Below the pieces are notes generated by a model. It saw nothing but the letters and a program-made list of their open reading frames with translations. It was not told where the DNA came from and made no database searches. Position numbers and translations under genes: made by a program. Shown here one piece after another: positions 8,640-17,651 of a stretch of DNA of 49,958 nucleotides. Within the stretch, counting starts at the first letter, position 1, and each line of letters begins with the position of its first letter. The stretch is from the NCBI GenBank assembly GCA_016191015.1, contig JACPPM010000084.1:1-49958 (forward strand), in the 5' to 3' direction. The stretch comes from Acidobacteriota bacterium. Lineage in GTDB: Bacteria > Acidobacteriota > CAIWXX01.

Positions 8640-9445
8640 TCCTCTCCCTCCCTTCCACCACTCAAATGGTACAGCTTTTCGGGTTGCGCGTGGAGCATCC
8701 TGTAGACCCAAAGTATGGAGAGTGCGGCGAGGAGGTGCTTCAGCGTGTGGCCGCTCACGATCTCGCCGACCGCATAGATCTGCCTGTCGAGCACCTCGGC
8801 CACTTTCGCGAGGACGTACCAACCGAGGACGCCGCCCAGGTCCTTGAGGCGCGGAAACGGTCCCGCAAAGAGGATCAGGATGAGGGGTATGAGCACCATG
8901 GGATAGAACTGGACCAGGGCGTAGAAGCGCAGATCACCGACGCCTCCTGCCCGCTCGCCCCATCCCCAGACGAAAACGCTGAGAGCTCCGATGATCAGCA
9001 GTGGCCCAAGCAGCATGCGTCCGGCACGTTCCCCGATGCGCGCCGAGATGATCCCGGTCACGAGCGACATGAAGGCGATGGTCATCGGGAGCCGGTCCCA
9101 GATGAGGGTCGAGTTATTCGGGGTGAGATGGTACCAGGTCGACCCGAGCGCGGTCAGGAGGACGCCGTAGAAGACCAGCATCCAGGGCACGCGATCGGCG
9201 GACGTGTCAACGCGGCCGGGCCGCCGCATGAGGAGATCGATTCCGAGCGCAGCGACGATCAGAAGTGCCAGGTTCGAGACGACGTTGAGGCAGTTGGGGA
9301 TTCCGAGAAGAGCGCGCGCGTCAGCCAGGTTGTGGTAACCCGGGTCCTGATGGATCGGCGGCACCAGCAGGAGCGCCCCGCAGGCCAGTGCAGTCACGGC
9401 GAGGATCACCACGGCCCGCCGATCCGTCCGTCGCTCGCTCGGCAT
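8636..9445 (-). CDS. CREST/alkaline-ceramidase-like integral membrane hydrolase
   Basis: A 269-residue protein with about seven hydrophobic segments. The pattern HQDPGYHNLADAR...NCLNVVSN, then GSTWYHLTPNNSTLIWDRLP, then GHTLKHLLAAL fits the CREST superfamily of membrane metal hydrolases (alkaline ceramidase type). The S..YH..D and H..H residues would bind zinc. The substrate is probably a membrane lipid amide, but that is inference. The stop overlaps the PhzF start by four bases (ATGA). It begins 20 bases after the DUF5916 gene, so the three genes may be co-transcribed. Confidence 0.75.
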   Translation of the reverse strand: MPSERRTDRRAVVILAVTALACGALLLVPPIHQDPGYHNLADARALLGIPNCLNVVSNLALLIVAALGIDLLMRRPGRVDTSADRVPWMLVFYGVLLTALGSTWYHLTPNNSTLIWDRLPMTIAFMSLVTGIISARIGERAGRMLLGPLLIIGALSVFVWGWGERAGGVGDLRFYALVQFYPMVLIPLILILFAGPFPRLKDLGGVLGWYVLAKVAEVLDRQIYAVGEIVSGHTLKHLLAALSILWVYRMLHAQPEKLYHLSGGREGEE

Positions 9446-9465
9446 CGATCCCTCCAGCGCGAATC

Positions 9466-11712
9466 TCAGTGCTGAAACGCATACGAGACCTTGAGGAAGA
9501 GCTCGCGCCCGGCAGGCTCGAGCACCTCCCTCTCCGTCAACACCCTGTTGTCACCGTAGCCGACGAAAAGAACCGTCTGCCAGTTGAGCTTATACGAGAA
9601 CAGAGCCGATCCCGCAAACGATCCGCCTGTCTGCGGCACCTCGAATTCGTACAGATCCGGATCTCGATCGACGCGGAAGTACTCTCCGATAAGGCGCAGG
9701 AGCGCTCGCGACGTGAAGTTGTATGTCGCCTTCAGGCGCTCGATCCGCGCCGTGAAGAGCCGCCCGCTTCGACCTGCCGCGCCGTCGACATTCAACCATT
9801 GTTGCGATCCGTTGATCTCCAGTTGCAGATGATCGGTCGGTTTGATCGTGCCGAACAGGTCGATCTGGCCGCCCCTGCCCACACGACGGTGCGCGAAATC
9901 CACGTCCTCTCCCAGCCACCCGTTCAGGCCGACTCGCGAAATCCGTTGCGATGGATCCACCTGGGCGAAGAAAGCGACGTTGGTGATCTCCAGGAGCTTC
10001 TCATCGACCCGCACCTGCTCCTTGAGGAACACATCGACTTCACCGACCAGATTCTTGCGCCCCTGGAACTGGACTCCCGGAAATGTCCGCCGCGAGATGA
10101 CCGCTCCGTGGGAATCGGTGAGGAACCGCACGACCGCCAGGGTCTGGATACGGTTGAAGAGACCCTTCGGATAGAAAGTGTATCCCAGGAAGACTCGCTG
10201 CATCCTGTACCCCACCTGCGGCACGAAGCCGTTGTCGGCCCGAAAATCGTCGCCGAAGTTCTCGTGGGTGATCCGCCATACCCACCGTTCGCTCGTGTGG
10301 AGCCACATCACCTGCAGCGCGGCCGAGGTGAGCCGCCGCCCGTCCCACCGCGGATCCGCCTCCGGCATGTCGGGCGTCCGCGTATCGGAGATCAAGAGCT
10401 GACCGGTGATCTGATCGGTGCCGCTCGGACGGAACTGGAAGTCAGGACCGAAGACACGGTTGTATCCTCCGCCGTCGATTTCGCGATCCGAGAAGAGCAC
10501 GCCACCGAATGAGTCGCCGAAGTCCTGGCGGAGGCGCCCGATGGTGACGAAAGAACGGAAGTCCTGGGGTGCGAAATCCGAGAAGGTTGCCCCCGGAAGG
10601 ATCACGCTGCCGCCGCCCCGGTCCTCCGAGGACAGCACCGTGTAGCTCGAAGATGAGAACTTCCCGGTCGCCCGGACACCCCAGCGGGGGGACGTGATCG
10701 TCCTCGTGTAGACAGCCAGGATCGGCATATCGAATAGATCGACGCTCTCCAGGAAGAAGGGCCTCTTCTCTGGGAAGAACAGCGCGAAGCGGTTGTTGAC
10801 GGCGATCTGGCCGACGTCGGATTCGACCTGCGAGAAGTCGGGGTTCACGGCTCCATCGATCGCCGTGTTCGCGTTCGGGGTCCATTTCACGTCGATCCCG
10901 CCATCGCCCTCGATCGGCTCGTTGACGAAGGCGCTTCCGAGCCCTGCCCGCGGGTGTCCTGACTCCCTCGCGCTCGCGTATGGCGCCGCTACCAAGTTCC
11001 CCCCCGACGGCAAGCCGGTGAGGCCCGTCAATTTGATGCTGCGGCAGATCCAGCAATTCGAGCCGCGCGGAATAGTGCTGCTGTGGATCATGTAACGGAA
11101 CTGACGGGGGTAGTTGCGCCAGATGAGGATCCCCCAGCTCTGTGTTTCGGCCTTCGGGTATCGCAGCGACGAGAACGGAATGCGAAGCTCCGCTGTCCAC
11201 CCCGTCTCCGTGACGCGCGCCGCGGTATCATAGAAGAAGTCCGGAGAGAAATCCTCGTTCCCGTTGGCATCGTTGTACATCGCGTCTCCCTGGATGCCTC
11301 GCGGATTGACGCGGAACTCGATCGCCGATCTCCGGTCGTTCCTCGTGTCCAGGAAAATGGCGACGTTGTCGTCCGTTCCGATCACATTGTCACGGTCGAC
11401 ATAGGGAGCTCGGATCTTGCTGGGCTCGGGATCCTCACACAGCAGTCCGATATAGAAGCTCTTCTCATCGTACGTCACATACGCTATCGTCTTGACGGTC
11501 GGAGGCACGTTTTCGCCCGGACTCGTCTCGTAGAAAGTGTCGATGACCGCTGCTTCCCGCCAGGCCGGATCGGCGAGGTCGCCGTCGATCGAAAGAGAGG
11601 TGGTGGCCTTCGGCACCGCAATGCTCGGTTGGGTATCCTGGCCCGCCGCCAGGCTGCAGATGATGAGAGGGAGGGCCATGCTCGCTCTCCACATTCGTGT
11701 CATAGCCTTCAT
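9466..11712 (-). CDS. DUF5916 protein with N-terminal CBM9-like domain, outer-membrane type
   Basis: A 748-residue secreted protein. A signal peptide is visible in the first ~24 residues (basic start, MALPLIICSLAAG, then QDTQ). Residues ~40-220 match a family-9 carbohydrate-binding-like domain (SLSIDGDLADPAWREA, then DDNVAIFLDTRND). The remainder fits DUF5916, with NPDFSQVESDVGQIAVN and FFPEKRPFFLES as its hallmark motif. The C-terminal half alternates polar and aromatic residues and ends in SYAFQH, as expected for a membrane beta-barrel. The function of DUF5916 proteins is not established. They are common in Bacteroidota and Acidobacteriota and are often encoded near peptidases, as here. Confidence 0.9.
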   Translation of the reverse strand: MKAMTRMWRASMALPLIICSLAAGQDTQPSIAVPKATTSLSIDGDLADPAWREAAVIDTFYETSPGENVPPTVKTIAYVTYDEKSFYIGLLCEDPEPSKIRAPYVDRDNVIGTDDNVAIFLDTRNDRRSAIEFRVNPRGIQGDAMYNDANGNEDFSPDFFYDTAARVTETGWTAELRIPFSSLRYPKAETQSWGILIWRNYPRQFRYMIHSSTIPRGSNCWICRSIKLTGLTGLPSGGNLVAAPYASARESGHPRAGLGSAFVNEPIEGDGGIDVKWTPNANTAIDGAVNPDFSQVESDVGQIAVNNRFALFFPEKRPFFLESVDLFDMPILAVYTRTITSPRWGVRATGKFSSSSYTVLSSEDRGGGSVILPGATFSDFAPQDFRSFVTIGRLRQDFGDSFGGVLFSDREIDGGGYNRVFGPDFQFRPSGTDQITGQLLISDTRTPDMPEADPRWDGRRLTSAALQVMWLHTSERWVWRITHENFGDDFRADNGFVPQVGYRMQRVFLGYTFYPKGLFNRIQTLAVVRFLTDSHGAVISRRTFPGVQFQGRKNLVGEVDVFLKEQVRVDEKLLEITNVAFFAQVDPSQRISRVGLNGWLGEDVDFAHRRVGRGGQIDLFGTIKPTDHLQLEINGSQQWLNVDGAAGRSGRLFTARIERLKATYNFTSRALLRLIGEYFRVDRDPDLYEFEVPQTGGSFAGSALFSYKLNWQTVLFVGYGDNRVLTEREVLEPAGRELFLKVSYAFQH

Positions 11713-11877
11713 CTATCCTCCCTGCGGGGTGAGAAAACACGCATTCCCGCTTTTACCTTTATACGCGGGCCGCTCGAGCGAAGTTCCACGTCAAACCGAA
11801 TCCAGGAATGATGAAACAAAAGCCCGAGAGATCGTGTACGATACAGCGCGTTCGAAGTATTTGGCCGGGAGGAGAAG

Positions 11878-13929
11878 ATGAGAAAGACGCTGGGGTTGGG
11901 ATTTGCGACTGCTCTGCTCGTGAGCGCCACGGTTTCCGCCGAAACACATCCATTTTCCGTCCACGACATGCTCGCCATGGACCGCATTTCCGATCCGCGT
12001 GTGTCGCCGAGCGGCCAGTTGGTGGCGTTCACAGTGCGGGTCACCGATCTGGATGCCAACAAAGGGCGCACCGACATCTATCTCGCGTCGGTTGATGGAT
12101 CGTGGGTCCGGAGAATTACGACGAGCGATGCGAGCGACACGCAGGCGCGCTGGTCCCCCGACGGCCAGGCCCTCTACTTCGTCTCGACGCGGTCGGGATC
12201 CTCGCAGGTCTGGCGCATCGCGAGCGGCGGCGGCGAGGCCGAGCAGGTTACGAAGCTCCCGCTCGACGTCGATGCCCTCGAAGTTTCTCCCACCGGCAAG
12301 TTTCTTGTGATCGCGATGCCTGTTTTTCCAGGCAAGAGCGTGGACGAGACAAAGGCTGCGATGGACGAGAAAGAAAAGACGAAGGCGACCGGCATGCTCT
12401 TCGATCACCTCTTCGTCCGCCACTGGGATACGTGGGCTGACGGAACGCGCAACCATATCTTCGCCTACGACCTCACTGCCGGCAAAGCAACCGATCTGAT
12501 GCCCGCTATGGACGCAGACTGCCCCGGGAAACCATTCGGCGGCAGCGAGGATTTTTCAATCTCGCCGGACGGCAAGACGATCGTTTTTTCGGCGAGGGAC
12601 GCCGGACGCGAAGAAGCTTGGTCTACCAACCTTGATATCTTCAGCGTTCCGAGCGACGCGAGCGCTGCGCCAACGAAGCTGACGACGAACCCGGCTACGG
12701 ACGCCCAACCGCGGTTCTCTCCCGACGGCGCGACGCTCGCCTATCTCGCCATGGACCGCGCGGGGTACGAAGCCGACCGATATCGCATCGTGCTTCGCGA
12801 TTGGGCGACCGGCTCCGAGCGGTCGATCGATCTCCGTGCTGACGCGACGCTGCGCGGCGACCGCTCGCCTGCGGAATACACGTGGTCTGCGGACAACAGG
12901 GAGATTTACTGCACAGCCGATCACATCGGCCAGCACTCGCTTTTCGCCGTGGACATTGCGAACGGCAAGGCGCGGATCGTCGTGAACGACGGCCAGATCG
13001 CGTCGCCGCAGCCGGTAACAGGCGGGCGCATTCTCTACAGCATGAACTCGCTGCTCGGCCCCGCCGAGCTCTATTCAATCGGCGCCGACGACAAGGACAT
13101 CAGATCAGTGACGACTCTCAACTCGGCCAAGGTCGCCTCAGCACGCTTCGGCAAGCCGGAACAGTTCAGCTTCAGAGGCGCCAAGGGCGACACGGTCTAC
13201 GGATACATCGTCCATCCTGCCGATTTCGATGCGACGAAGAAATATCCCGTTGCGTTCCTGATCCACGGCGGACCACAGGGGTCATTCGGCAATGATTTTC
13301 ACTACCGCTGGAACCCCCAGGCCTACGCGGGTGCCGGTTATGCCGCGGTGATGATCGATTTCCACGGCTCGACCGGTTACGGCCAGGCATTCACCGACGC
13401 GATCACCGGCGACTGGGGCGGGGCGCCCTACCAGGACTTGATGCTCGGACTCGATGCTGCCATCAAGAAGTATCCGTTCCTCGACGGCACGCGCGTCGGC
13501 GCGCTCGGTGCTTCCTTCGGCGGCTACATGGTCAACTGGGTTGCCGGCATGGCGCCCACCCGCTTCAAAGCTCTCGTCTGCCACGACGGGAACCTCGACG
13601 AGCGCATGGCCTACTTCGACACCGAGGAGCTCTGGTTCCCAGAGTGGGATCACGCCGGGATGCCGTGGACGAACCCTCTGGGGTACTCGAAGCATAACCC
13701 GATCGATCTCGTGAAGAACTGGAAGACCCCGATGCTCGTCGTCCACGGCGGCAAGGACTACCGCGTCGTCGATACCCAGGGATTGTCCACATTCAACGCG
13801 CTGCAGAGGCGCGGTATCCCGTCGAAACTGCTCTATTTCCCCGACGAGAACCACTGGGTGCTGAAGCCTCACAATTCGATTCTCTGGCACAACACCGTGA
13901 TCGGGTGGCTCGACCAGTGGCTGAAATAG
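11878..13929 (+). CDS. Secreted S9-family peptidase (prolyl oligopeptidase / acylaminoacyl-peptidase type)
   Basis: A 683-residue enzyme with a signal peptide (MRKTLGLGFATALLVSATVSAET). An N-terminal WD/TolB-like propeller shows repeated SPDG and SPTG units (for example RWSPDGQALYF). A C-terminal alpha/beta hydrolase domain follows. The catalytic serine is S546 in GASFGGYM, the aspartate D627 in HGGKDYRVV and the histidine H659 in DENHWV. Family members remove dipeptides or oligopeptides in the periplasm. A GGGAGGAG ribosome-binding site lies a few bases upstream of the ATG. It is divergent from the DUF5916 gene, with about 165 bases between them. Confidence 0.95.
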   Translation: MRKTLGLGFATALLVSATVSAETHPFSVHDMLAMDRISDPRVSPSGQLVAFTVRVTDLDANKGRTDIYLASVDGSWVRRITTSDASDTQARWSPDGQALYFVSTRSGSSQVWRIASGGGEAEQVTKLPLDVDALEVSPTGKFLVIAMPVFPGKSVDETKAAMDEKEKTKATGMLFDHLFVRHWDTWADGTRNHIFAYDLTAGKATDLMPAMDADCPGKPFGGSEDFSISPDGKTIVFSARDAGREEAWSTNLDIFSVPSDASAAPTKLTTNPATDAQPRFSPDGATLAYLAMDRAGYEADRYRIVLRDWATGSERSIDLRADATLRGDRSPAEYTWSADNREIYCTADHIGQHSLFAVDIANGKARIVVNDGQIASPQPVTGGRILYSMNSLLGPAELYSIGADDKDIRSVTTLNSAKVASARFGKPEQFSFRGAKGDTVYGYIVHPADFDATKKYPVAFLIHGGPQGSFGNDFHYRWNPQAYAGAGYAAVMIDFHGSTGYGQAFTDAITGDWGGAPYQDLMLGLDAAIKKYPFLDGTRVGALGASFGGYMVNWVAGMAPTRFKALVCHDGNLDERMAYFDTEELWFPEWDHAGMPWTNPLGYSKHNPIDLVKNWKTPMLVVHGGKDYRVVDTQGLSTFNALQRRGIPSKLLYFPDENHWVLKPHNSILWHNTVIGWLDQWLK

Positions 13930-13997
13930 GGAGCCTTTATCCATTAGCTTTTGGGCCGGACGGGGTGGGGAGCCGTGGGCGCATGGGCGAGGGTGTC

Positions 13998-14963
13998 TCA
14001 GTCTGGCCAACTCCGTAGATCGGTGCGCTCGAAAACCCATTCGGGCGTAACTAGCTCGTGCCGATCGGTTTCGGAGGAGTACCAGGGGCTGAGAGCCGGA
14101 TCGGCCGGGTTACGGAGAATGTGGATCTCCTGGGCCGGCATGTAGCTTTGAGCCAGGAGAAAGACCCTGCGCCCCGTAGCGGGCTGGACGGCGATGTCCA
14201 CGACGATCGCGGCGTGACCCGGAAACCCTCCGTGCACAAAAACGTCACCGGGACTCATGCCCGAGAGATCCCGGAGAGGAGCGAGCTCACGGGCGAGGCT
14301 GAAAGTGCCGGCGTAGGTGAAGACGAAATCGAGGTATGATCGAAGACTGCGATAGGAACCGTCGAACGAGCCGGTGCGTTTCCACACGACACCCGAATCG
14401 GTGACAAACGGGCGATTGCCGCTCCGCCATCGGGCGAAGTCGGCACGGTCGCCGCTCGTCAATTGGAACGTGATATCGCCGGCGCGACCGCTGGCGAAGA
14501 GGTATTCGGCGCGAAGGCGCATCACGGCGTCGGCGCATTGCTGGAGATCCCGCGGGCCGACGTCGACGTCCAACACCGCGACATGGGCATGCTGATTGGA
14601 CTTGCGGGTGCCGTCGTAAAGCAGAACCGGCGGTGTGCCGGGTTTGACGGGGAGGCCGCGGAGCCAGCTGCCGAAGGCGTTCTCTGTTCGCGGCATGCGG
14701 ACGAATCCCGCTGGCGGGGCGATCCGTTGGTCCAGCCGAAGTGACAAGGTTGGAACAGCTCCGTGCTCGCTACACCATGAATACGGCAGCGCCGCAGTGG
14801 CCGGCGGCAGTGTGGTTGCATACACAATCGTCCCGGAGACGGCCCATTGTGATGCCGCCGATACGAGGCGCGCCAAGCTCCCGGCCCTTCGTCGCATCGA
14901 AAGATCGAAACGCGTCTCCGTGGTCATGCTCTCGACTCGACTGATAGAACGCACGGGCCACAT
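13998..14963 (-). CDS. DUF4846-family protein, probably exported
   Basis: A 321-residue protein. The central and C-terminal sequence (QQCADAVMRLRAEYL, then VHGGFPGHAAIVVDIA, then LLAQSYMPAQEIHIL) matches DUF4846. GFPGHA and AQSYMPAQ suggest a cysteine-protease-like or amidase-like fold, but the function is unknown. Start choice is uncertain: ATGs at 14963, 14927 and 14897 are all in frame. The last gives a typical signal peptide (three arginines, then a hydrophobic run to ATAAL). It is encoded opposite to the S9 peptidase upstream and the glycan locus downstream. Confidence 0.7.
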   Translation of the reverse strand: MWPVRSISRVESMTTETRFDLSMRRRAGSLARLVSAASQWAVSGTIVYATTLPPATAALPYSWCSEHGAVPTLSLRLDQRIAPPAGFVRMPRTENAFGSWLRGLPVKPGTPPVLLYDGTRKSNQHAHVAVLDVDVGPRDLQQCADAVMRLRAEYLFASGRAGDITFQLTSGDRADFARWRSGNRPFVTDSGVVWKRTGSFDGSYRSLRSYLDFVFTYAGTFSLARELAPLRDLSGMSPGDVFVHGGFPGHAAIVVDIAVQPATGRRVFLLAQSYMPAQEIHILRNPADPALSPWYSSETDRHELVTPEWVFERTDLRSWPD

Positions 14964-15019
14964 CGGAGGATTTCAGGCTGCTTTGCGATCGAGGACGTCG
15001 TATGCCAGAGAGCGACGCG

Positions 15020-15152
15020 CGCCGACCCGAGAGGGAGGACGAGGTGGCGATTCGGTTGAATGCTGGAAGAATCTGCGTAGTCTGCGAAATCTGCGGTTTC
15101 GCCCGGACCGGACTCGCCCGAATCGGCGCCTCGACTTCGCGGCAGCCCTGCT
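15020..15152 (+). repeat. Dispersed repeat family A, copy 2
   Basis: About 130 bases are closely similar to 28925-29071: shared GCCGACCCGAGAG, TGCTGGAAGAATC, GTAGTCTGCG and GGCGCCTCGACTT blocks in the same order. This copy lacks the left arm that makes copy 3 a long inverted repeat. The rest of the 14964-15391 gap holds no gene that I can support. Confidence 0.65.
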
Positions 15153-15391
15153 TCATCCCCGAATTGACCATCGCAAGTGCTGCTGCTATCCTCCCGTCCG
15201 TGGAAAAGCCCGCTCAGCGGTGGCCGGACGATCCCCGTTGGGGGACTGGGTCCTCAGGGCCTCGTACGCCGTCAATCGCGATGAGTTGACGGTCCAGTCA
15301 GTGGTCCGGTTGTGGTCGCTGGCGCGGTTCAGAAAGGCGCGTGGCGTCCGCCTGTTCGAACGGAGATCTCGAGTGGCGTGATGGGGCGTGC

Positions 15392-17353
15392 ATGACGGTC
15401 CTCCGGGGACTCGCTAAAGCGACAAACGCTGTGCTGGGCCACCTCTGTCGGCTCCAGATCGTCCGCTCAGCCGAGATTGAAGCACTGCGGCGGCGGCATG
15501 AAACTCTTCTGAAGCCTACGTACCGTCCGTCGCGCATTCCCGATGATGCCGCTCGATACTTACGCCCCGACAACCCGAGGCTGATCGAGCTCAGACGAAG
15601 GTACCGCGACTCTCCCGCATCCCGGCTTGACCATTCGGTCTGGACGCGACAGCACGTGGATTGGGGGATCGATCTGCAGTTTTTCCGGGGAGACAACGCG
15701 TTCGTGCATCAAGTCCGGGGCGGATATGCTGAGGCCGCCTATCTCTTGACAGCCTCGTACGTACAGAATGCCGACAAGCTCGAGCTTCTGCGAGCGCTGG
15801 CCGAGGACGATCTTTTCGGAATCTATTCATTCAGTTTCAATGATCAGATGACCATCAGTCGAGACCTGCTCGATTCAATCCTCGAGATCAATTTTCTCGA
15901 GCAAGCGCTCGGCGTCTCGAATCAACCCGGAATCAACGTGCTCGACATCGGAGCCGGCTATGGCCGGTTCGCACACCGGCTCGTGACTGCGTTTCCTCAG
16001 ATGGGCAAGGTGTTTTGCACCGACGTCGTCCCGGAGTCGACCTTTATCGCCGAGTTCTATCTTCGCTATCGTGGCGTTGATCGGAGGGCGATCGTCGTGC
16101 CGGCAGATGAGATCGAAGCCCTGTTTGCGTCTGAGAAGATCGACCTGGCGGTGAATGTGCACAGCTTCTCCGAGTGCACGATGGCAGGCGTCTGCTGGTG
16201 GCTTGATCTGCTCCGAAGACATGCGGTTCGTCATCTGATGATCGTGCCGAACGCTGACGATCACGGGGGAGAGAGGCTTTTGACGACGGAGGGGGATGGC
16301 GCGCGTGTGGATTTTCGGCCTGCGTTGGAGTCCCGTGGCTACAGGCACGTCATCAAGCAGGCGAAGTACCTCGATTCCCGCGTCCAGGAGCATGGTGTCT
16401 CGCCGACGCAGCACTATCTGTTCGAGCTTCAGGCGAGGGGCCAAGCTGTTCTGCCCAGCTCCGACAATCCCTTGGTCTACGTCGTCGTGCTAAGCTGGAA
16501 CCGCTCTGCCACCACACTCAAATGTCTCGAATCCGCTACCCGCAGCCGCTATCCGAATGCTCGAGTGGTTGCAGTCGACAATGCTTCGACGGATGACACT
16601 GTGGAACGGATCCGGGAGGCGTTTCCTGATATCCCTCTCGTCGTAAACACGGCCAACCTTGGGTACGCCGAAGGCAACAACGTGGGAATACGGTACGCAC
16701 TGGAGCGAGGAGCCGAATACGTGCTGGTCCTCAACGATGACGTCGTCGTCGAGCCGGACGCCATCGGTTTCATGGTGGCGTCGGCGGATTCAGGCGTGGC
16801 CGCGGTCGGCTGCAAGGTGCGCGTCTTGGAGATGCCGGATCGTTTGTGGGCAGCCGGCAATCCCAATTTCGGGTGCGCTGAGCCTCTGCCGAAAGATGAC
16901 GGGCGATTCGACACACCTCGCGATCTGGACTACGCCGTCGGTTGTTGCATCCTCCTTCGGGCGAGTGTTCTTCGGGAGATCGGGCATTTCGACCCGGCGT
17001 ATTTCCTCGAGTTCGAAGAGGCTGACTGGTGTTCTCGTGCGCGGAAGGCGGGCCACAGGATTGTTTACGAACCACGAGCTGTGGTTTACCACAAGCAATC
17101 CGTGTCCTTCACCGGCAATCGTTCGCCCGCCTATCACTACCTCTTCGCGCGCAATCGGCTGCTCTTCTGGGAGCGTACCGATGTCATGGTCCGAGGGCGC
17201 CCCCGCGCGCTCTACGGGTTCTTCTCATGGCTGGCCGAGCTTCGGCTCATTCTGCGCACTGGGAGATCCAAGCTGCGACGCATTTCGGCCGCCTCGCGCG
17301 GAGTCGTCGACTATTTTCGCGGGCGCTTCGGGGCTCCGCCGCCAAACCTCTGA
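15392..17353 (+). CDS. Fusion of SAM methyltransferase and GT2 glycosyltransferase
   Basis: About 653 residues in two halves. The N-terminal half has the SAM-binding motif NVLDIGAGYGRFAHRLV near residue 183 and resembles putative sugar O-methyltransferases. The C-terminal half, from about residue 360, is a GT2 enzyme: VVVLSWNRSATTLKCLES, VVAVDNASTDDT, the metal-binding LNDDVVV, and FDPAYFLEFEEADWCSRAR as seen in rhamnosyltransferase-like proteins. An in-frame start at 15341 is possible; neither has a strong ribosome-binding site. As the first gene of the glycan locus it could add and methylate a terminal sugar. The family names follow from sequence; the capping role is inference. Confidence 0.85.
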   Translation: MTVLRGLAKATNAVLGHLCRLQIVRSAEIEALRRRHETLLKPTYRPSRIPDDAARYLRPDNPRLIELRRRYRDSPASRLDHSVWTRQHVDWGIDLQFFRGDNAFVHQVRGGYAEAAYLLTASYVQNADKLELLRALAEDDLFGIYSFSFNDQMTISRDLLDSILEINFLEQALGVSNQPGINVLDIGAGYGRFAHRLVTAFPQMGKVFCTDVVPESTFIAEFYLRYRGVDRRAIVVPADEIEALFASEKIDLAVNVHSFSECTMAGVCWWLDLLRRHAVRHLMIVPNADDHGGERLLTTEGDGARVDFRPALESRGYRHVIKQAKYLDSRVQEHGVSPTQHYLFELQARGQAVLPSSDNPLVYVVVLSWNRSATTLKCLESATRSRYPNARVVAVDNASTDDTVERIREAFPDIPLVVNTANLGYAEGNNVGIRYALERGAEYVLVLNDDVVVEPDAIGFMVASADSGVAAVGCKVRVLEMPDRLWAAGNPNFGCAEPLPKDDGRFDTPRDLDYAVGCCILLRASVLREIGHFDPAYFLEFEEADWCSRARKAGHRIVYEPRAVVYHKQSVSFTGNRSPAYHYLFARNRLLFWERTDVMVRGRPRALYGFFSWLAELRLILRTGRSKLRRISAASRGVVDYFRGRFGAPPPNL

Positions 17354-17411
17354 TCGTGGGCGAATCGGGTTCGTCGTCGTCGATCAGCGTCGTTGTTCCG
17401 ACTCGGAATCA
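17328..17411 (+). repeat. Glycosyltransferase junction duplication, copy 1
   Basis: This covers the last codons of the fusion gene plus the start of a GT2 gene. The same junction occurs at 21464-21552. In the 36 bases up to and including the TGA, 27 match. The next 19 bases match at 16 positions. Both copies place a GTG two bases after the stop. The three radical SAM genes lie between the copies. Confidence 0.7.
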
Positions 17412-17421
17412 CCGCGCACCA
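17356..17421 (+). pseudogene. GT2 glycosyltransferase 5' remnant
   Basis: Translation from the GTG at 17356 gives GESGSSSSISVVVPTRNH, matching the start of the intact GT2 gene at 21499 (GESGSPPFMSVVIPTHNR). Homology is then lost, so only about 20 codons remain. The frame runs on into unrelated sequence. The rest of the 17422-17651 gap shows no gene. The remnant implies that the GT2 gene once directly followed the fusion gene. Confidence 0.7.
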
Positions 17422-17651
17422 CGCTTGACAAGTGCAGCCGGAAGTCCTACTTTCAGCGCGTGTTTCAGCCTCATCTCGCCACGAATCTCGCGTCGGAGCC
17501 CCGTTCCGGCGCCGCTCGCGGAAGGGCGACAGCCGGACGCGAGGGGATTGGATCAAGGCTCGACGACAATCCCGAGCGCCCTATTTCGTAGGATGACCGG
17601 ACACGAGATGATGGCTGCTTCCCTTCCGCGAGATGTCCTGTTGATACCCGA

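Noticed and set aside
13282-14040. 252-codon minus-strand frame opposite the S9 peptidase
   Set aside because: It is a shadow of a strongly supported gene with intact catalytic residues.
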